The position numbers and the translations under genes are program-made. Below are positions 1-24,608 of a stretch of DNA of 45,000 bases, one piece after another. Every line of letters starts with the position of its first letter. Position 1 is the first letter of the stretch. The notes under the pieces were generated by a model that saw nothing but the letters and a program-made list of their open reading frames with translations, was not told the DNA's origin and searched no databases. This DNA is from Tubiluchus corallicola (lineage: Eukaryota; Priapulida; Priapulimorpha; Priapulimorphida; Tubiluchidae), in contig JAQGDQ010000859.1 of the NCBI GenBank assembly GCA_030141605.1, positions 15,987 to 60,986 on the forward strand, written 5' to 3'.

Positions 1-355
1 TATACAACTGCTCTCTAGATTCTGTAATCTATATCCACCCTCGGCAATAAGAACCAGCACACCTAACCCTTAACCTGTACGTTGAGGATGTGACCTGCAA
101 ATTAAAGCTAACAATTCAAACCGATCAACTAAAATAACCGCTCATTATTTTAAATCTACTCTTCAAACACATAGCAACTAATAACAAGCCGCAATTTGTC
201 TTTCAAGTGTTTTCTGTGCTGCCTACAGTAGTTTGCTACACATTGTTACATCTGTATTAATTAAGGAAGTCAAATTAGTATGGTTGCTAGCTGGGTAATA
301 GGAGTTGGCACTACTGGTTACGACCTATAAATTCACACCCAACATAATAATAATG

Positions 356-387
<32 letters not shown>

Positions 388-982
388 TAAAAACAATATA
401 ATTATGCTTTTGATTCCATATTCATGGATGCACTACATGCCAAGTATGCAGGCCAGGGTCCATCAAGTCACCAGGGCCTACCAAACTCCTTAACCTTATA
501 AGGAGAGTCTTGCAAGTAGAAAAAGAAAATAAATATGTTACTAAGACAATATAAGCTAAGTTCGCAGATCAGTAAATCAATTTCGGACTTTTATCTCACA
601 TTAACATACATAATATAGAAGTACTAATCATGTCTTGCAATCACCCTGAGCATTGGTTTTGAAAGAGATGTAATATTTGAAACCACGGTTTGAATGAAGA
701 TGAATCAGAAAACTAACGAATGCATGTTCCTCATTTTTCTACCTCCATTTGACATATGTGGGAAGATAATAATGAACTTTTTATATTCCAAAACTACCCC
801 CAACTCTTTATACTGTCTAATGAAAAACAAATTACTTTGGCAAATTAGGCATTTGACGGTAGCGTAATAAATGGTTATAAATCCATAAATCTATATAATT
901 ATCAATGTTGAGGCATGCTCAATGTCATAATTGATAATTATCACTCGGCTAATGAAATAAAAAATTTGAAAATCATTCTTAC
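1..982. other. Intron after SLC15 exon 7, partial
   Basis: No exon of the transporter or of any other gene could be supported here. The stretch is AT-rich. An (AAT)n run lies at about 344-388. Confidence 0.5.
344..388. repeat. (AAT)n microsatellite
   Basis: About 15 AAT units with one G interruption. The reading frame through it (poly-Ile) is an artefact. Confidence 0.9.
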
Positions 983-11979
<10,997 letters not shown>

Positions 11980-12770
11980 GGGGTTACTCCTAATGCTGCC
12001 TCATTACTGTGGCTTACTTATAGGTCATGTTAGAATAGATTTCCAGGTACAATGGCTTTATCAGCAATTTATCTAATCACATGACACAATAAGATCTGAC
12101 TTGCACTTATTTTAAAGCAAAAGGTATGTATTTGTTTACCAAGTGCCTTACAGAATCTAAGAGAGTTTACAGCAAATGTTGCTTATTCAAATAAAAGAGT
12201 GAATTAATCCAGCAAATAAGCATACATTTATGCATATTAATGTAGTACTTAATTATTCAAAGCAGTCTATAGAATCTTCTTAAATTGTATTTTGTTTTTG
12301 ATTCTCTCAAATTTCATTTGTCAACAATACATCATTCAACACCGTTGTGACCATTTTTATAATTAGTCTAAAGTTTTGCAACTTGAGTCATTTATTTTGT
12401 TTTAGAAAATACAAGATTACCTTAATGTTGCATTAGTTTCTAAAAACTGACTTATAAATTAAGTACAGTAGTTATAATCTACGCTGATATGAAACTATAC
12501 TGAAATAGCTTTAGAATGTTGTAGGTAGACCCACTATTAATTTGATAATAAACATAGGCCTATCTCAAAAATTCTTAACAAAGAAAAAGTTGGACACAAA
12601 TGAGAAGAAAAAGACTATGAACATGAGGATTACAAATGTAACCAGAGTTCCAGACCTTACAAGTTCGTGCTAAATAACTCTTGCCAATTTGAATGACAAA
12701 TGTTAAACCAGATGCAGAAACCAGTCAAATTGGAAAACGTAGAGAAAAAAAGACAAAAAACCATGCCTAC

Positions 12771-12798
12771 CTTCATCGCTGATTTTACGAGTGAGCAT
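12771..12798 (-). CDS. Possible alternative first exon or 5' UTR exon of the SLC15 gene
   Basis: Reading the minus strand, ATG at 12798-12796 opens a 9-codon stretch (MLTRKISDE). It ends one base into the next codon, immediately before a gtaggc donor. The phase (1) is the same as that of exon 1, so it could splice directly to the exon at 9433. The product would lack the acidic run and EDAFLL of exon 1. It may equally be an untranslated leader exon ending at the same donor, or a chance match. The only support is phase and donor quality. Confidence 0.35.
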
Positions 12799-14283
12799 AG
12801 TAAAGCCTACATCCAACTGCCAGCTTTCTAATACAAGCGTATTTTAACACATAATAAGAAAACTACAGAGCGCAAATGCAAAGAGATTCGGGTAGTAGCT
12901 ATCAATCAAAGCTCAAAACGTACGAGACAGCAATTTCCGATCACAAGCTTTGCCGCTTAGCGACTCAATATACATGAACATGTCAGTATTGTTCCAGTAA
13001 TGATCGTGTCATGTGGGACACCGCTCATCAGTCAATGTTTTAGTAAGCTTTGGCAATAATGCTGATCACGTTAGATGAGAGATTATACTAACTTCACAAA
13101 ATACATAATTCCTATAGAACAATTTATAAATCATACAATATCTTTTTTTGATGCAGCTTGATTTTTGGAATCTCGTAGTAAGTGTTAACGATGTAACTTT
13201 TAACTTATCATATGCATCGCTTAAACGTGGAAAGCAACACTACACACAGCCTGATTCTCCAATATTACCCTGTTAAGCAGCTGAAGAGCAGGGCATGACT
13301 AAAGTAAGGCTGATGGTTGACAAATGATTATTAATGTAAGCATAGCATAATTTTCAACACTGCAAAATGACTTAGTAATAATTACAAAAATAAAAGGAGG
13401 AAAAGAAGAAATGGGCTTAAAATATAATGACTTTTTAACCTTCGAAGAAAACATACGTTTACATTTTTAGTACAGTATTTAATAGTCCTGCCCCTATTGT
13501 ACCCACATCATTAAAGCAATAAATAATCATACTATCCCACAAGGTACCAGTCAATACACGTTTGATGTTTAATAATGGCACAAGGTTTTACTGTCAGCCA
13601 CTATAGAAGTGGCCATAGACAGCTACTGTTCAGGATTAAGTAGATTAAAACATCTAAAAATTGAATTTATCATTAAACTCCCACAGTGACATCACTTTCC
13701 CTACACAGTAAAGGTAAATTATTAAAAAGTTGAAACAATAAATAGCTATCATAATTTTGGTACTTTACTTGAAAAACCTAGATAATATTGTCAGAACAAA
13801 GTTAAAAGAAATAACTGTTCCTGCAATCATTGATTATTTAACTGAATCAAAGGCGGAACAAATTTACCTTTTGGCCTAATGACTTAAAACTGAATAAATA
13901 CTAAACTTCTGGCAAATATTTTTTCTTAAGATTTCTGCACTAGAATAAAGTGAGTCATGCAGTAGTAATTATTAGCCAACAACACAAAATTAATTTGTTT
14001 GGTGAAGTAATTTTGTTATAGTTCTACAGGCCAGTTATAGCATTTTGTACCAATTTATTTGGTTGTCAAATTGTCAGCAAAACAATCAGAAAAACTTTAA
14101 ATTTTAAATGCGAATATTATTCCAATTTGAAATTTGAAAAACAATCATAACTCTACGCATTAGCACCAGAAATGTCACTACAGTTTAAAACAATCACAGA
14201 ATCAAGAAATTATAAAAATAAATAAATAAACAAGAAGTGTCAAGAAGAAAATTACTAACTGACACAAATCTATCTCAATTCAA

Positions 14284-14370
14284 AGGTTTAAAGGAAAACA
14301 CGGCAACTTTTTATATCCTATCCCATTTTGAAGTATGGTAACAAGTATACATTTTAACACTTATAGCAAT
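14284..14370. repeat. Dispersed repeat, copy 1
   Basis: Shares TATCCCATTTTGAAGTAT and a following ATACATTTTA block with 16495-16580. Both copies are followed further on by TTTCAATATTTTATA (about 14813 and 16602), at different distances. This suggests two diverged copies of one interspersed repeat. Confidence 0.5.
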
Positions 14371-15993
14371 GCCAAGGTGTTTTTGATAATTATATATGAT
14401 AAGGACATCACAACTGAACATGATTTTCACAGCACAATCTTTCCATGAGTGTGTTGCACATGTTTGCGAAAACAAAAATTGAAGTACAGTGCTACTGTAC
14501 AACATTTAATGTGATATACAAAAAACTTTGCAAATTTTAACTTTAAAATTCGAATTTCAAATTCACCGCCCGCTGTGCTCACGCATGAGCTCTTGAATAT
14601 GTGTATTATGTCACAACCAAACACCATTGAACTGAGAGGTACAGCACCTGTTTTTTGTGCAACACATTTTCTAGATGCAGGTGCTAGTGCCCATCTAACT
14701 AGCGAATAGCAAAATACATGTAACAGCAAAGAACTACTTGTATGAATGCAAAATTACATTTCTGTGGTAATAATTCTTTCACGTAACTCATTGAAAAAAT
14801 AGCACAATTCCTTTCAATATTTTATAGATTAGATTGATTTGAGCTATAGTTTAACATTGGGTCTGGTTTTCCCTTAAAACAAAATGCTAAAATAACTGTC
14901 GACTTTTTGAGTCTTGATGGAGTATTTACAACGTACTACAGACTACAAAAAAGGATAATAAATATGACTCATCAACACGTTTTGCTTGTTCTGATGTTCA
15001 AGTGGAAAAATATACAGCTCTACAACATTACTGGCAGTCAGACATTTTTTGATAGCAAAACTCACTAATTACAATTATTGATATATCAGTTATCCAGACC
15101 AGATTACTTATTAATAATTACAATTACAATTACTGACAGATTAATTACTCTGATTGACATATTAGAGTAAATGAATGATAAAGCCAACAGCATCACTGGT
15201 TTCTTGAGCTCTAAGTGTGATACTGTATTTGGTGAAGCTCTTTGCAGTTACATCCCAGTGATAGTCATTAGCTAGTAGCTACATAGTAATAGTTCAACCA
15301 CTGGCAGCAGTACAGCAATTAGCTACCTTTAATTATATACATTGGTTCTCTCTAGATAGGAAGAAAAAATTTTATCGAGAAAGCCTTTTATACAAAAGAA
15401 CAAATGAAAAATGTTTGATATAGTTAAAAAGCTACAGTGCAAAAACCTTTAAACTCACATTCTATATTCGATACCAGCCAATTTGGCAGCCACCCACAGA
15501 TGTATATAAGCACTTTTTCCAGATCCATGCTAATAACTTAAGCGATTCAGATTCTTGTACAAATAAGAAAGTATTAACCTGGCTACATTCATTGTTCCTA
15601 GACAACAAGCGTATAAACGGCCATGCTTATTTACAGAATAATGTAGCTGGTACAAAGGTCAACCAAAGAGAGTGAAATCACTGTTCTGTATGTAATACTA
15701 AGGAAATTTGTAGTGATTTGCTACAGTCTTTAAAAAACTGACTAAGGTAAACCTAAGACATCTTTTGTTGTTTCTGTACATAAGGTAAATTCCAGTTATT
15801 AGTTCACATTACACAGCTTGATGGGATTTGCTTTTTTGTGTCTGCTACCTGCTTATAATAAATATTTAATATTATTTGATGGCATCACATTTCACCAATT
15901 CTGTGCATCCTACACATCAAAATGTGTAATAAAATAGGAAATTAAGGCACAAAATTTTGAGAAATTTATGAAACTGCCGACATTTTCACGTTC

Positions 15994-16200
15994 TTTTAAA
16001 ACAAATTTATACATTTTTTGAGAGATATAGGACTTGGTAAAATTTCTATTTTTAATACTTAAATAAAGACGTATTTTTCGAAAATAAGTAATTGAAGGTA
16101 ATTGTTTTAAAACTAATTTATACATTTTTGGAGATATGTGGGATCTGTTAAATTTTCCATTTTTAACAGTTAAACAAAGACGTATATTTCGAAATTTGCA
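15994..16200. repeat. 111-bp tandem duplication
   Basis: Two diverged copies begin with TTTTAAAAC(A/T)AATTTATACA at 15994 and 16105. Both contain TTAAA(T/C)AAAGACGTAT about 70 bp later, at the same 111-bp offset. Confidence 0.8.
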
Positions 16201-16494
16201 ATAGCTTTAATTTGGAAATGTTATTCAGCTGGCTTATTGACAATGTTACAATGAACAATACATCAATATGCGCAAAATTTTCAATGACATTAGCTTTATA
16301 TTATGTTGGGTAGAAGTATTTTTAGGGCAGACAGATAAACAAACAGGACACTGTTGCATTTGGCAGATTCTACTTATTTCAAAATTTAATTATTTTGAGA
16401 GGCTCAAAATTTAAACTCTTTCAAATAAGAAAATCAAAATCAAAATAAGAATACAATAGTTATATTTTCAAATTTTAAGAATTTAAGCTTATGA

Positions 16495-16620
16495 AAGGTG
16501 TAACTTGGTATCTTAAAGAAAAACAGGACAATTTTTCAGATCGTATCCCATTTTGAAGTATAATAAAAATATACATTTTATCACCGGCAACAGCATTTTC
16601 CTTTTCAATATTTTATACAT
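16495..16620. repeat. Dispersed repeat, copy 2
   Basis: Second copy of the repeat at 14284-14370, with the shared TATCCCATTTTGAAGTAT core and the TTTCAATATTTTATA block. No coding capacity was seen. Confidence 0.5.
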
Positions 16621-19525
16621 TTATACTGTAAGTTAGATTATTTTAACCATGGTATAAAATCACAACCTGTTTCCTTTCTACTAGTTTATTCTAATCAGTA
16701 ATGAGAACAAGAGATAAAACAAAGCAATAAAACAATGTCTTTATGAAGGGCTCAATAACTAATTTATGTATAAACTAAATGTTACTAAAGAATTATGTAC
16801 CAATCAAAGAGATAACAGCTCTACACAGTGCCTAGCTAATCTCTGAGTAAACATCAATATTTTATTAAGTTATATGTTTAATATGAGCTGATCAATTTGA
16901 ATTGCTATCTGAATTGAAAAAAATCTCGATTTGCGAGACTTACAGAGAAAAGTTATTCATTTATTTCAAAATTACTTTGAAGTTTTAAAAATCGATAGAA
17001 TGAATTGAAAGTAACATAAATTTAGTTTTATTAACATTTATTGAACGTTAATATTTCATCTATGATGACCTTTTAAAAAAACTTAAAGCTCTATCAACTC
17101 GCAATGGAATGTCATAAAATTTAACACAAATATATAAGAACAAATTCTGTATCAATCAACGAGTTGGATTTTTGATCTGCCATTTTGGTTTCAAGATGGC
17201 GGTGACAACATTATTTTCAAAAAACCAAAATGCTATTTCTAAACAAATCAGCTGATATAACAAGAACAAAAACTTGCAGATGATGCGAAGCCATTGTTGG
17301 CAATTGCGAATTTTAGGTTAATTTATTGTTTTTTGATAAGTGAAATAGCTTGGGTGAAGTGCTGAAGGCCTGAAACTCCTTAAATTCTTTGAACTCAAAG
17401 TAATTTATTTTCACGTTTACATGATAGAAGACATTTAGTGGAACTAGATATTGCTGTTTCCTAATGGTTGTGTTTCATACCTGATAGAAAAAGAAAGCAA
17501 GGACACCAAATTAAAATATGCACATAATTATTAATGATCACATATTATGGTATTTACGATGCACAAAAATGACAACGAAACTCTTAGACTGATTAGTATT
17601 ACATCATACTAGGTTTTACTGCTTATAGGGCTTGCTACACATTAACAGACTAATAAACAATAATGACTGCATGACTAGAGAATAAAGATTTTATGTTACA
17701 CGACCAGTATGAAAAGCAATTATACATTTATGCGTCTATACTTTAGATTGTCCTAGAGTAGGAGCATCCCAGAGATAGTATTCTGTGGGATAACAACATT
17801 ATACCAACAGAAAGAGGAAACATTAGCCTTTGGGTTTTATACTTGGAAAAGAATCGCCTAGAAATAGGCCACTATAGAGCCAGTTCATGGTTAATTAAGT
17901 GAAATGGCTAATTACGTAGTCCTACACGCTATTAATACAGCATATAGCCTGTTAAAAACCCGTTTGTATGGGCGAATCTAGGCAATCAGATTGCTAAAGT
18001 AAATACACCTTGGTATGTCGAAAATCTCTAGAGATATATTTCACGATAGCCCAGTTGACAAAGTGCCTTAGATTCATGTTGAAATGAACATTATAAGTGG
18101 GTATGTCTAATTTAAATATTAATAAGAATGTCATTTAAGTGATTTCAAAAATGAAATACTGGATTATTTGGACGTCTGTATATGACCACAAAAACAAAGT
18201 GGTGTCTTTTTATCAAATTGATTTTCAGCCACAGATCTCCCTTCACATGCAGAAAGTTTAAGTGAGCATTAGTTAAGGATTGAAGACTTATTACTGTTAA
18301 AATTATAATTCAGGAGAAAAGTATACCTAAAACTATAATTAACGTAATCTCTATACTATGGATACCGTCAGCAGCACGTGAAGAATTACTCATCACTATA
18401 GTGAACTAAAAAAGGCTGTTCATCTAAAACAATAGAAGAGAGATGAGCATGTGAAGAATCAAGAAAGAATACATAAGTTTTGCATCAGTATAGTATTAAA
18501 ATTGGAATAGATAAAAACTGTGAACTGTAGTTTTTGTTATATAGTCTGAGTAAAAAAGCTGGTCCACATGAGCCCATATTCCAGAGGGTTTCTGAACAAT
18601 TGAATCCTATTGTATCTTTTAGTTTTATTTTGTATGTACAGTCAAAACTTGATGTTATTTTTATTAACCATGAGAAACCAGGTGTGCCATGAGACTGCAC
18701 AAAATGAGTTAAAATCATGAGGCTCATGGCATGAGTCGCAGGAGTTGAGAGATCTATTTGTGTTGACATTAAATTTTAATGCAAAATCAGAAGCTCTAAC
18801 TGTGTTCCACATGACATGTTTTACAAACAAATACACAAAGCAAAATCAAAACTGAGGCAGTCGGAGTGAAGAAAGTCTCTTACGGCCATAGAACAGCAAA
18901 TTCAAATTGACTGCTTGATTCTCCTTAAACAGAAACACAAATTTCAATTTAATCAAAGCAAAACACATTCCTTACTCAGATATTTGTCCAATTGTAGATT
19001 TCCTTTCATAAAGTTTTAAACCCTTAACTGAAAATACTTTATAAAATTCATAAATTCGTGAGAACTTAATTTGAACGAAGTCTGAATTAATATCAAATTC
19101 CTGCACCCATCTCTAAGCCTCAAGCAAAAATAAATTAAAATATAATGGAAGCTGCGCTGTAAATTCGCATTAGTCCATCGAAGCGTGTGCACAAATGTGT
19201 ATCGGTATCAAATTTAACTACAATATTAGACGACTAATTACTAACACAAATTTTACTTCCGTATTCCTAAGTACTTATTAATGTAGGAAACTAGTAATAC
19301 AGCAAGGTACTTTGACTTTCGTGGAACAATTTCGAGCAACAGAAGAAATCTTGAGTGACGTTCAACGGTTCAGAGCCATACACTGGCTCCTCTTCAGTCT
19401 CCACCTTTACCAAGATGAGCACAACTGTGCAAGAGCAATAATTTTTTCAATCAACCGTCATTACAATATTATGGTCATTCACAATTTTTGCATATTACGT
19501 GGCGTTTATGTAGCATCCGGATGCG

Positions 19526-19559
19526 TTTTTTTTTTGGGGGGGGGGGAGGGGGGAGGGAG
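19526..19559. repeat. Homopolymer T/G tract
   Basis: Ten T followed by a G-rich run broken only by A. The G runs could form a quadruplex. The tract was used only to reject the open frame that crosses it. Confidence 0.8.
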
Positions 19560-20716
19560 CGGATTAGGGTTAAGCACTGAACGTTCGAGTTTGAACATTC
19601 GAATTCGATTCATTACTACAATTATTATAGATTCGAATAATTCAGCACTTCAGCCGCATATGATCTTTATCATTAACATTAAACAGCAACAAACAAATTA
19701 CATTTCAATTCCATCATATTTAACTTGATTTTCATTATGTTTTTTTTTAAATATCTGCAAGCCCACACTCCCTAGCTCTAATACACTATTGTTTTTCAGA
19801 TTTTCTACCTATCAAGGAAAAATTTTCATATTCTATTTTTCTGTGTTCTATTTTTATGCTCTTGCAATATCTCTGGGTTTATAGCTTTATTATTATTATT
19901 TTCTCTTTTCCATACCGATTTTTCAAGTTGCTTCTTGTTTTGCCAGCATGCTGTAATTTTCCGTCATAATCATCAGATTCCCATTTATTTCCAAATACCA
20001 ACAATCTTTGTAGTTGTGATTGTTTCCATTTTGTTATGCTTTGCTATGCAAAACATGTTGATCATTTTTGCAATTGAAAAAAAGCCGATCGCATCGTAGT
20101 AATCATTACGAGAGTCACACCAAGTAACGTGCAGCACCCCACTTGCGAGAACTAAATACTTAGCGCTGATGGCTGACTATGATGACTCAGAATTAGCACA
20201 AAAATATCTATTTAGCTATAGGTAAGGTTTAAAACATGCCTACGTGAACCTAAAGATCGTTGCGTGAATCGTACCTAACACCGCATTTACGACAGAAAGC
20301 AAAACTTGCTTACGCAGGTATGTGAATTTGTTGCGTAAATTTCTCGTACGCAAACAAGCACACAAGCGTTTCGTAGGTAACCCACGAGCTACATTACCAT
20401 TCTACAATGTACTAGAGCAGTTGTGTGTTTTTGCCACCGGGACTCCGGGAGTTATTCTGTCCTAAACATGCACCCGTCCAATCTACCAATACAAAGTATT
20501 TTTTAAATGCATGATACCGGTTTTTACGGATATTTCTCTTGCGCTTAGGCAATTATACTTTGCACAAATTTTTAACTAGTGCACAACACTAGACACAACA
20601 GAAGTATTAAAATATTAGTCACATAACATGAAAATGCATGGCTCAAAGTTGTCAAAATATTCCCAACTAAACTGCAGAAAACAATACTACTAGTGCAATA
20701 TTTTAGTTTCTTTTTA

Positions 20717-21039
<323 letters not shown>

Positions 21040-21744
21040 GTAGTATAACTAAGACGTAAGCATAGTTACAATAAAAGAACTTAACTATTTGGTGTTTGGC
21101 GTTAAATATACAAAGGCTACCATAATCACAAATAAATTTAGTAATTTTATGATAAGATATGTTAGAAATATCAACTATGGTTTCCAAAATGTACCTATTA
21201 ACACTAATAAAATAACTTTAACTTGCAATTTTTTTGCAGTAATACAGCAGCATAGTATCAGGCTTACACAGTAAATCGTTACACATGCGCGGTAAATTAA
21301 TTTTAGAACGATCATAAGGATAGTAATATCGGCGTGAGTAAAAAGGCTTGTATAGAACACAGTACTATAAGAAATAAATATTTCCTATTATGTAATAACG
21401 TGGGTGAGATAATTGTTATTATAATACTAGTATACACAATTATTACGTTATAATCTTTACACGAGTCAGGAAGGATTGGCCTATTTTGCCATATTATGTA
21501 AAAATTCAGTAGCAGCAGTGGTAACAATTTAATGTTATTTCTGTTATTCAGTGTCATCATTAAAATCAAAATAGCATAGTAAAAAAACGATTTTATAACA
21601 GGTTGACGCAGACTAGCTTTAAAGTTCAGAGTAATGTCTAAAAACGAGCTAAACGATACTAGGCCTATATGAACTTGGAGATAAGCTCTTCAAAGGCTTT
21701 GGTTAGTATGTTTTCAATCTCGGATTTTAGAGCTGGTTCCTGAA
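21040..21744. other. No gene seen between microsatellite and ORF1 relic
   Basis: AT-rich sequence. If the relic were a complete LINE, this minus-strand downstream stretch should encode endonuclease and reverse transcriptase, and neither was found. Confidence 0.5.
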
Positions 21745-23191
21745 TTAACTGCAGCGGTTCAGTTTGGCTTGGCAGTGTTGTAGAACATTTATTAAGATAA
21801 TGATAGGTTTAGCCGTTTCTGCATAGTACAAACTGCTTCGTTCAGATGGCTCTCTCGTTCGTTGTGGGTCTTTACTTACTGGCGTTGGGAGAAGACCAGG
21901 TTTCTTAACTGCGTCTGAATAGCTGGTATTGTGAGATGAACCAATACGTAAACTAAACGAGTTATTTTGGCGCGAAATTGCAGAATTGTGTTGGTGTGGG
22001 TTTGCATGGGACATTGGCTTGCGATTTGTTTTCACGTACCAACGCTTAGGATCATTGTGCAAACATAAGTTCAGTCGTTGTGCTAATTTTGATACACCTG
22101 TACGACTTAAATGTAAACCGTCTCTTGCCATTAACTCTTCAGCTAAAAAATGACTTTGAATGTTGCACAATAAATGACCCTCTTTGTTAGCTAAATAGAC
22201 TAGATCATCATTAAAAGAGCGTATAAGCTCGTTTGCCAGAAAGGCATTACATGGTTTCGCATTAAAATGCTTACTTTTTGAAGTCAGCGGTATATTACAA
22301 ATAAAAATGTTTGCAACTTTAAACTTACTTGCAATGTTTTTTGCACAATTGTCTGCAATTGTAATGATGTCTCTAACTGATGATTCTTTGTCGATATGTT
22401 GTTGCATTTTTGCACTAGCCGTCTTATGTCATTTACACCACAAGCGATGATCACGTTTTCAAGTTTCATAGCTGGATAATGGTTTAACACTTGTGTGCTT
22501 AACTCTTCTAGTGTTAAGCCTCTGTATGAGTGTACCTAGACGTTTTACCTGATGCCCTTTGGATTTAAGTATACGGTCCTTGAGTCTCCCAGGACTAGCG
22601 CTTGAGTGGCTGCATGTATGGTTTTGTGGTTTTTTCCTTCTTTGACTCACAGTTATTGGGCATTGGAAGTTTCCTTTTCCTGCAAGGTTTCGCCTTGCGA
22701 TGGAAGGTCGTTATTCCCGTGTTTCGAAGAGGAGGTGTCTCCATTCCCAAGCAAAGTTTGACTTGCTTTATCTGTGTGACTGGGAACTTTGGAGGAACTA
22801 TCACTTCTATGGTTGCTTACATTTTGTTTTCTTTTTTGTAGTTCAGAGAGTTCCGCTGATAATTTATGAACCTTTTCGATGATAGTTGACTGCTCTTTGT
22901 AGCTGGCAGCTAGTTTTGATTCCAAGTATTGAATTGTCTGTTTACTCTCTTTTTCGTCATTTTTGGCTTTTATTTGCAAGGAAATTAGCATTTGTTTATA
23001 TCGTTCGCCTTCTGGATCACCAACAAGTACGAAGTCAGGAAACACAATTTCTGCCGCCTCGTGTCCATCATTTCCCATATTCGTCGTTTGCCTCTATTTT
23101 TGAAGCACCTTTCACACGTTGCAAGAAATAGCTGATTTTTATTTACTGGATATTTTGCACTTTTGCAAAGCGTGCAACTTTTCCTTGCCAT
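21745..23191 (-). pseudogene. Broken retrotransposon-type ORF1 (zinc-finger-like, coiled coil, SGNH esterase)
   Basis: Read on the minus strand, a start near 23191 gives CTLCKSAKYP and CERCFKNRGK (a CxxC-n-CxxC zinc-finger-like pair). A +/-1 shift near 23080 leads to a Glu/Lys-rich coiled-coil segment down to about 22800. After further shifts and stops, the SGNH blocks appear in order: LVLGDSR (GDS, 22589-22581), SYRGLTLEEL, VIIACGVNDI (GxND, 22439-22428) and ARDGLHLS (DxxH, 22122-22111). ORF1 proteins with an esterase domain are known in CR1/L2-type LINEs. No reverse transcriptase follows. It could be a dead LINE ORF1, or less likely a decayed host gene captured from one. Broken frames are seen directly; family placement is inference. 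Confidence 0.75.
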
Positions 23192-23348
23192 TCATGTATG
23201 TCTTTTAACATTTATACTTTGTTCGACGTAGTATCTTTTAACTATAAGTAAATTTATACAGCCTTGGCCTCACGGCCTAATCACAATCTATTCAACACTA
23301 ACTGGTATAATTAGCAACCGGAGCACGTGACAAACAACTGACAACAAC

Positions 23349-23349
<1 letters not shown>

Positions 23350-23397
<48 letters not shown>

Positions 23398-23409
23398 AAT
23401 CATCATCAT

Positions 23410-23460
<51 letters not shown>

Positions 23461-23509
23461 TAACATTGTCATTTCCATTATCATTACCATTATCATTATT
23501 ATTATAGGA
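23350..23509. repeat. (CAT)n microsatellite
   Basis: Pure CAT to about 23461 with two TAA interruptions, then degenerate CATT/CATTAC units. It is the same trinucleotide and orientation as 20950-21039 on the other side of the ORF1 relic. Confidence 0.95.
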
Positions 23510-23709
23510 AAGCCTAATTCAATTGATTCACAGGTGTGACCAACGAGACAATATCTGGACAGGGCGGAATAGAGTTGTCCACTACACTTTACGATGACGG
23601 TTTTGAGTTTAAGCAACCTACTGCCGAACTTAAAAAGCAACTGTAAGGCACTGGATGTGAACGCTCTGCTTTAACGGAGCTGAGTAAATTTTGCGCCCCC
23701 GTTATCACA

Positions 23710-23922
23710 GGAATCCAGCTAAAAGAATCACGGGTAAAAAGCCACAGAAAACAGTCACAGGAAAAAAATCACAAGAGAAAGAGGACGGAAAAAAATAAAT
23801 AACCCTAACCCTAACCTTAATCCGAACCTTAGACAAAATTAACTGACTTTTTCCAGTGATTTTTCAACCTAGCCAAAATTGTAACTTTCCGCGACTTTTT
23901 TCCCGTGACTTTATTACCGGTC
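23710..23922. mobile_element. Small foldback/inverted-repeat element with CCCTAA repeats
   Basis: The left end contains ATCACGGGTAAAAAG (about 23727-23741). The right end, reverse-complemented, reads GTCACGGGAAAAAAG, with weaker matching further out (GGAATCC versus GGACCGG). The interior has many CACAG/GAAAAAA motifs and a short CCCTAACCCTAACC run near 23802. Target-site duplication was not identified, so superfamily is unknown. Confidence 0.5.
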
Positions 23923-24608
23923 CACCTATCGGTCACTTGCTAATTAATAAGTGGTATACTATCCTACACTATACTACAACTTTGAGTAAAGTATCATTTA
24001 TCGCTAACATTTATCAGAAGTAGTTTTAAAACTTGTAACTTGCAAATTATAAAATTCTGTTTAAACATAGCAAAATTTTGTTGAAGTTTAATCATTAAGT
24101 AAAGTTCTTGAGGTAGGCCTACAGTTGGGCTGTTACTACTATAGTATGCATGGGTAATTAATTTCTATCCTTTTTGCAATATAGAGTCTGCACATGTAGC
24201 AATACTCTGTCCCACAGCACATCTCTGCATTTGTAGCACTGCCACTTCTGTGAGTTTCGGCAGAAAAAAACTGAAATATATTGCTACTCTTTTGGCCCTG
24301 AGGTTGAGTAGAGGAAACGGAAAATAATTGGAAATAAAAGTATAGTATTTGTACAAACGCCATATTCGAGCTGCGCATGTAAATAAATAAATTCATAAAA
24401 TAAAATATTTAAAATAATTACAAAATATTAATTCATTAATATTTTAAACAATATAACATTAGTATATTAAAACGATAAAATAATTAAATTCATTATGGTT
24501 ATCAGCAACGTCTAAACTACGTTTTTATGCAGTGTAACGCCTTCAGATACTAGTAAAAAGTGTTAGCATGAAATTATTGACCCATATTCTTGGAAATTAC
24601 CCGTTATA

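Larger units (their letters stand above)
12799..20717. other. AT-rich region without a recognised gene
   Basis: No exon with recognisable homology was found on either strand. It contains a related sequence pair at 14284-14370 and 16495-16580, a 111-bp tandem duplication at 15994-16200, and a G-rich tract at 19536-19559. A TTCGAATTCGA-rich patch at about 19580-19640 resembles the ends of the element at 39031-39436. The missing first exon of the Ig gene could be here unseen, because a short signal-peptide exon is hard to detect by eye. Confidence 0.45.

Noticed and set aside
19312-19728. 138-aa open frame considered as the missing first exon of the Ig gene
   Set aside because: It runs through a poly-T/poly-G tract, has no credible signal peptide at its start and no suitable phase-1 donor.
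23800-23825. Possible telomere or subtelomere
   Set aside because: Only two to three CCCTAA-like units are present, inside a small inverted-repeat element with unique sequence on both sides.
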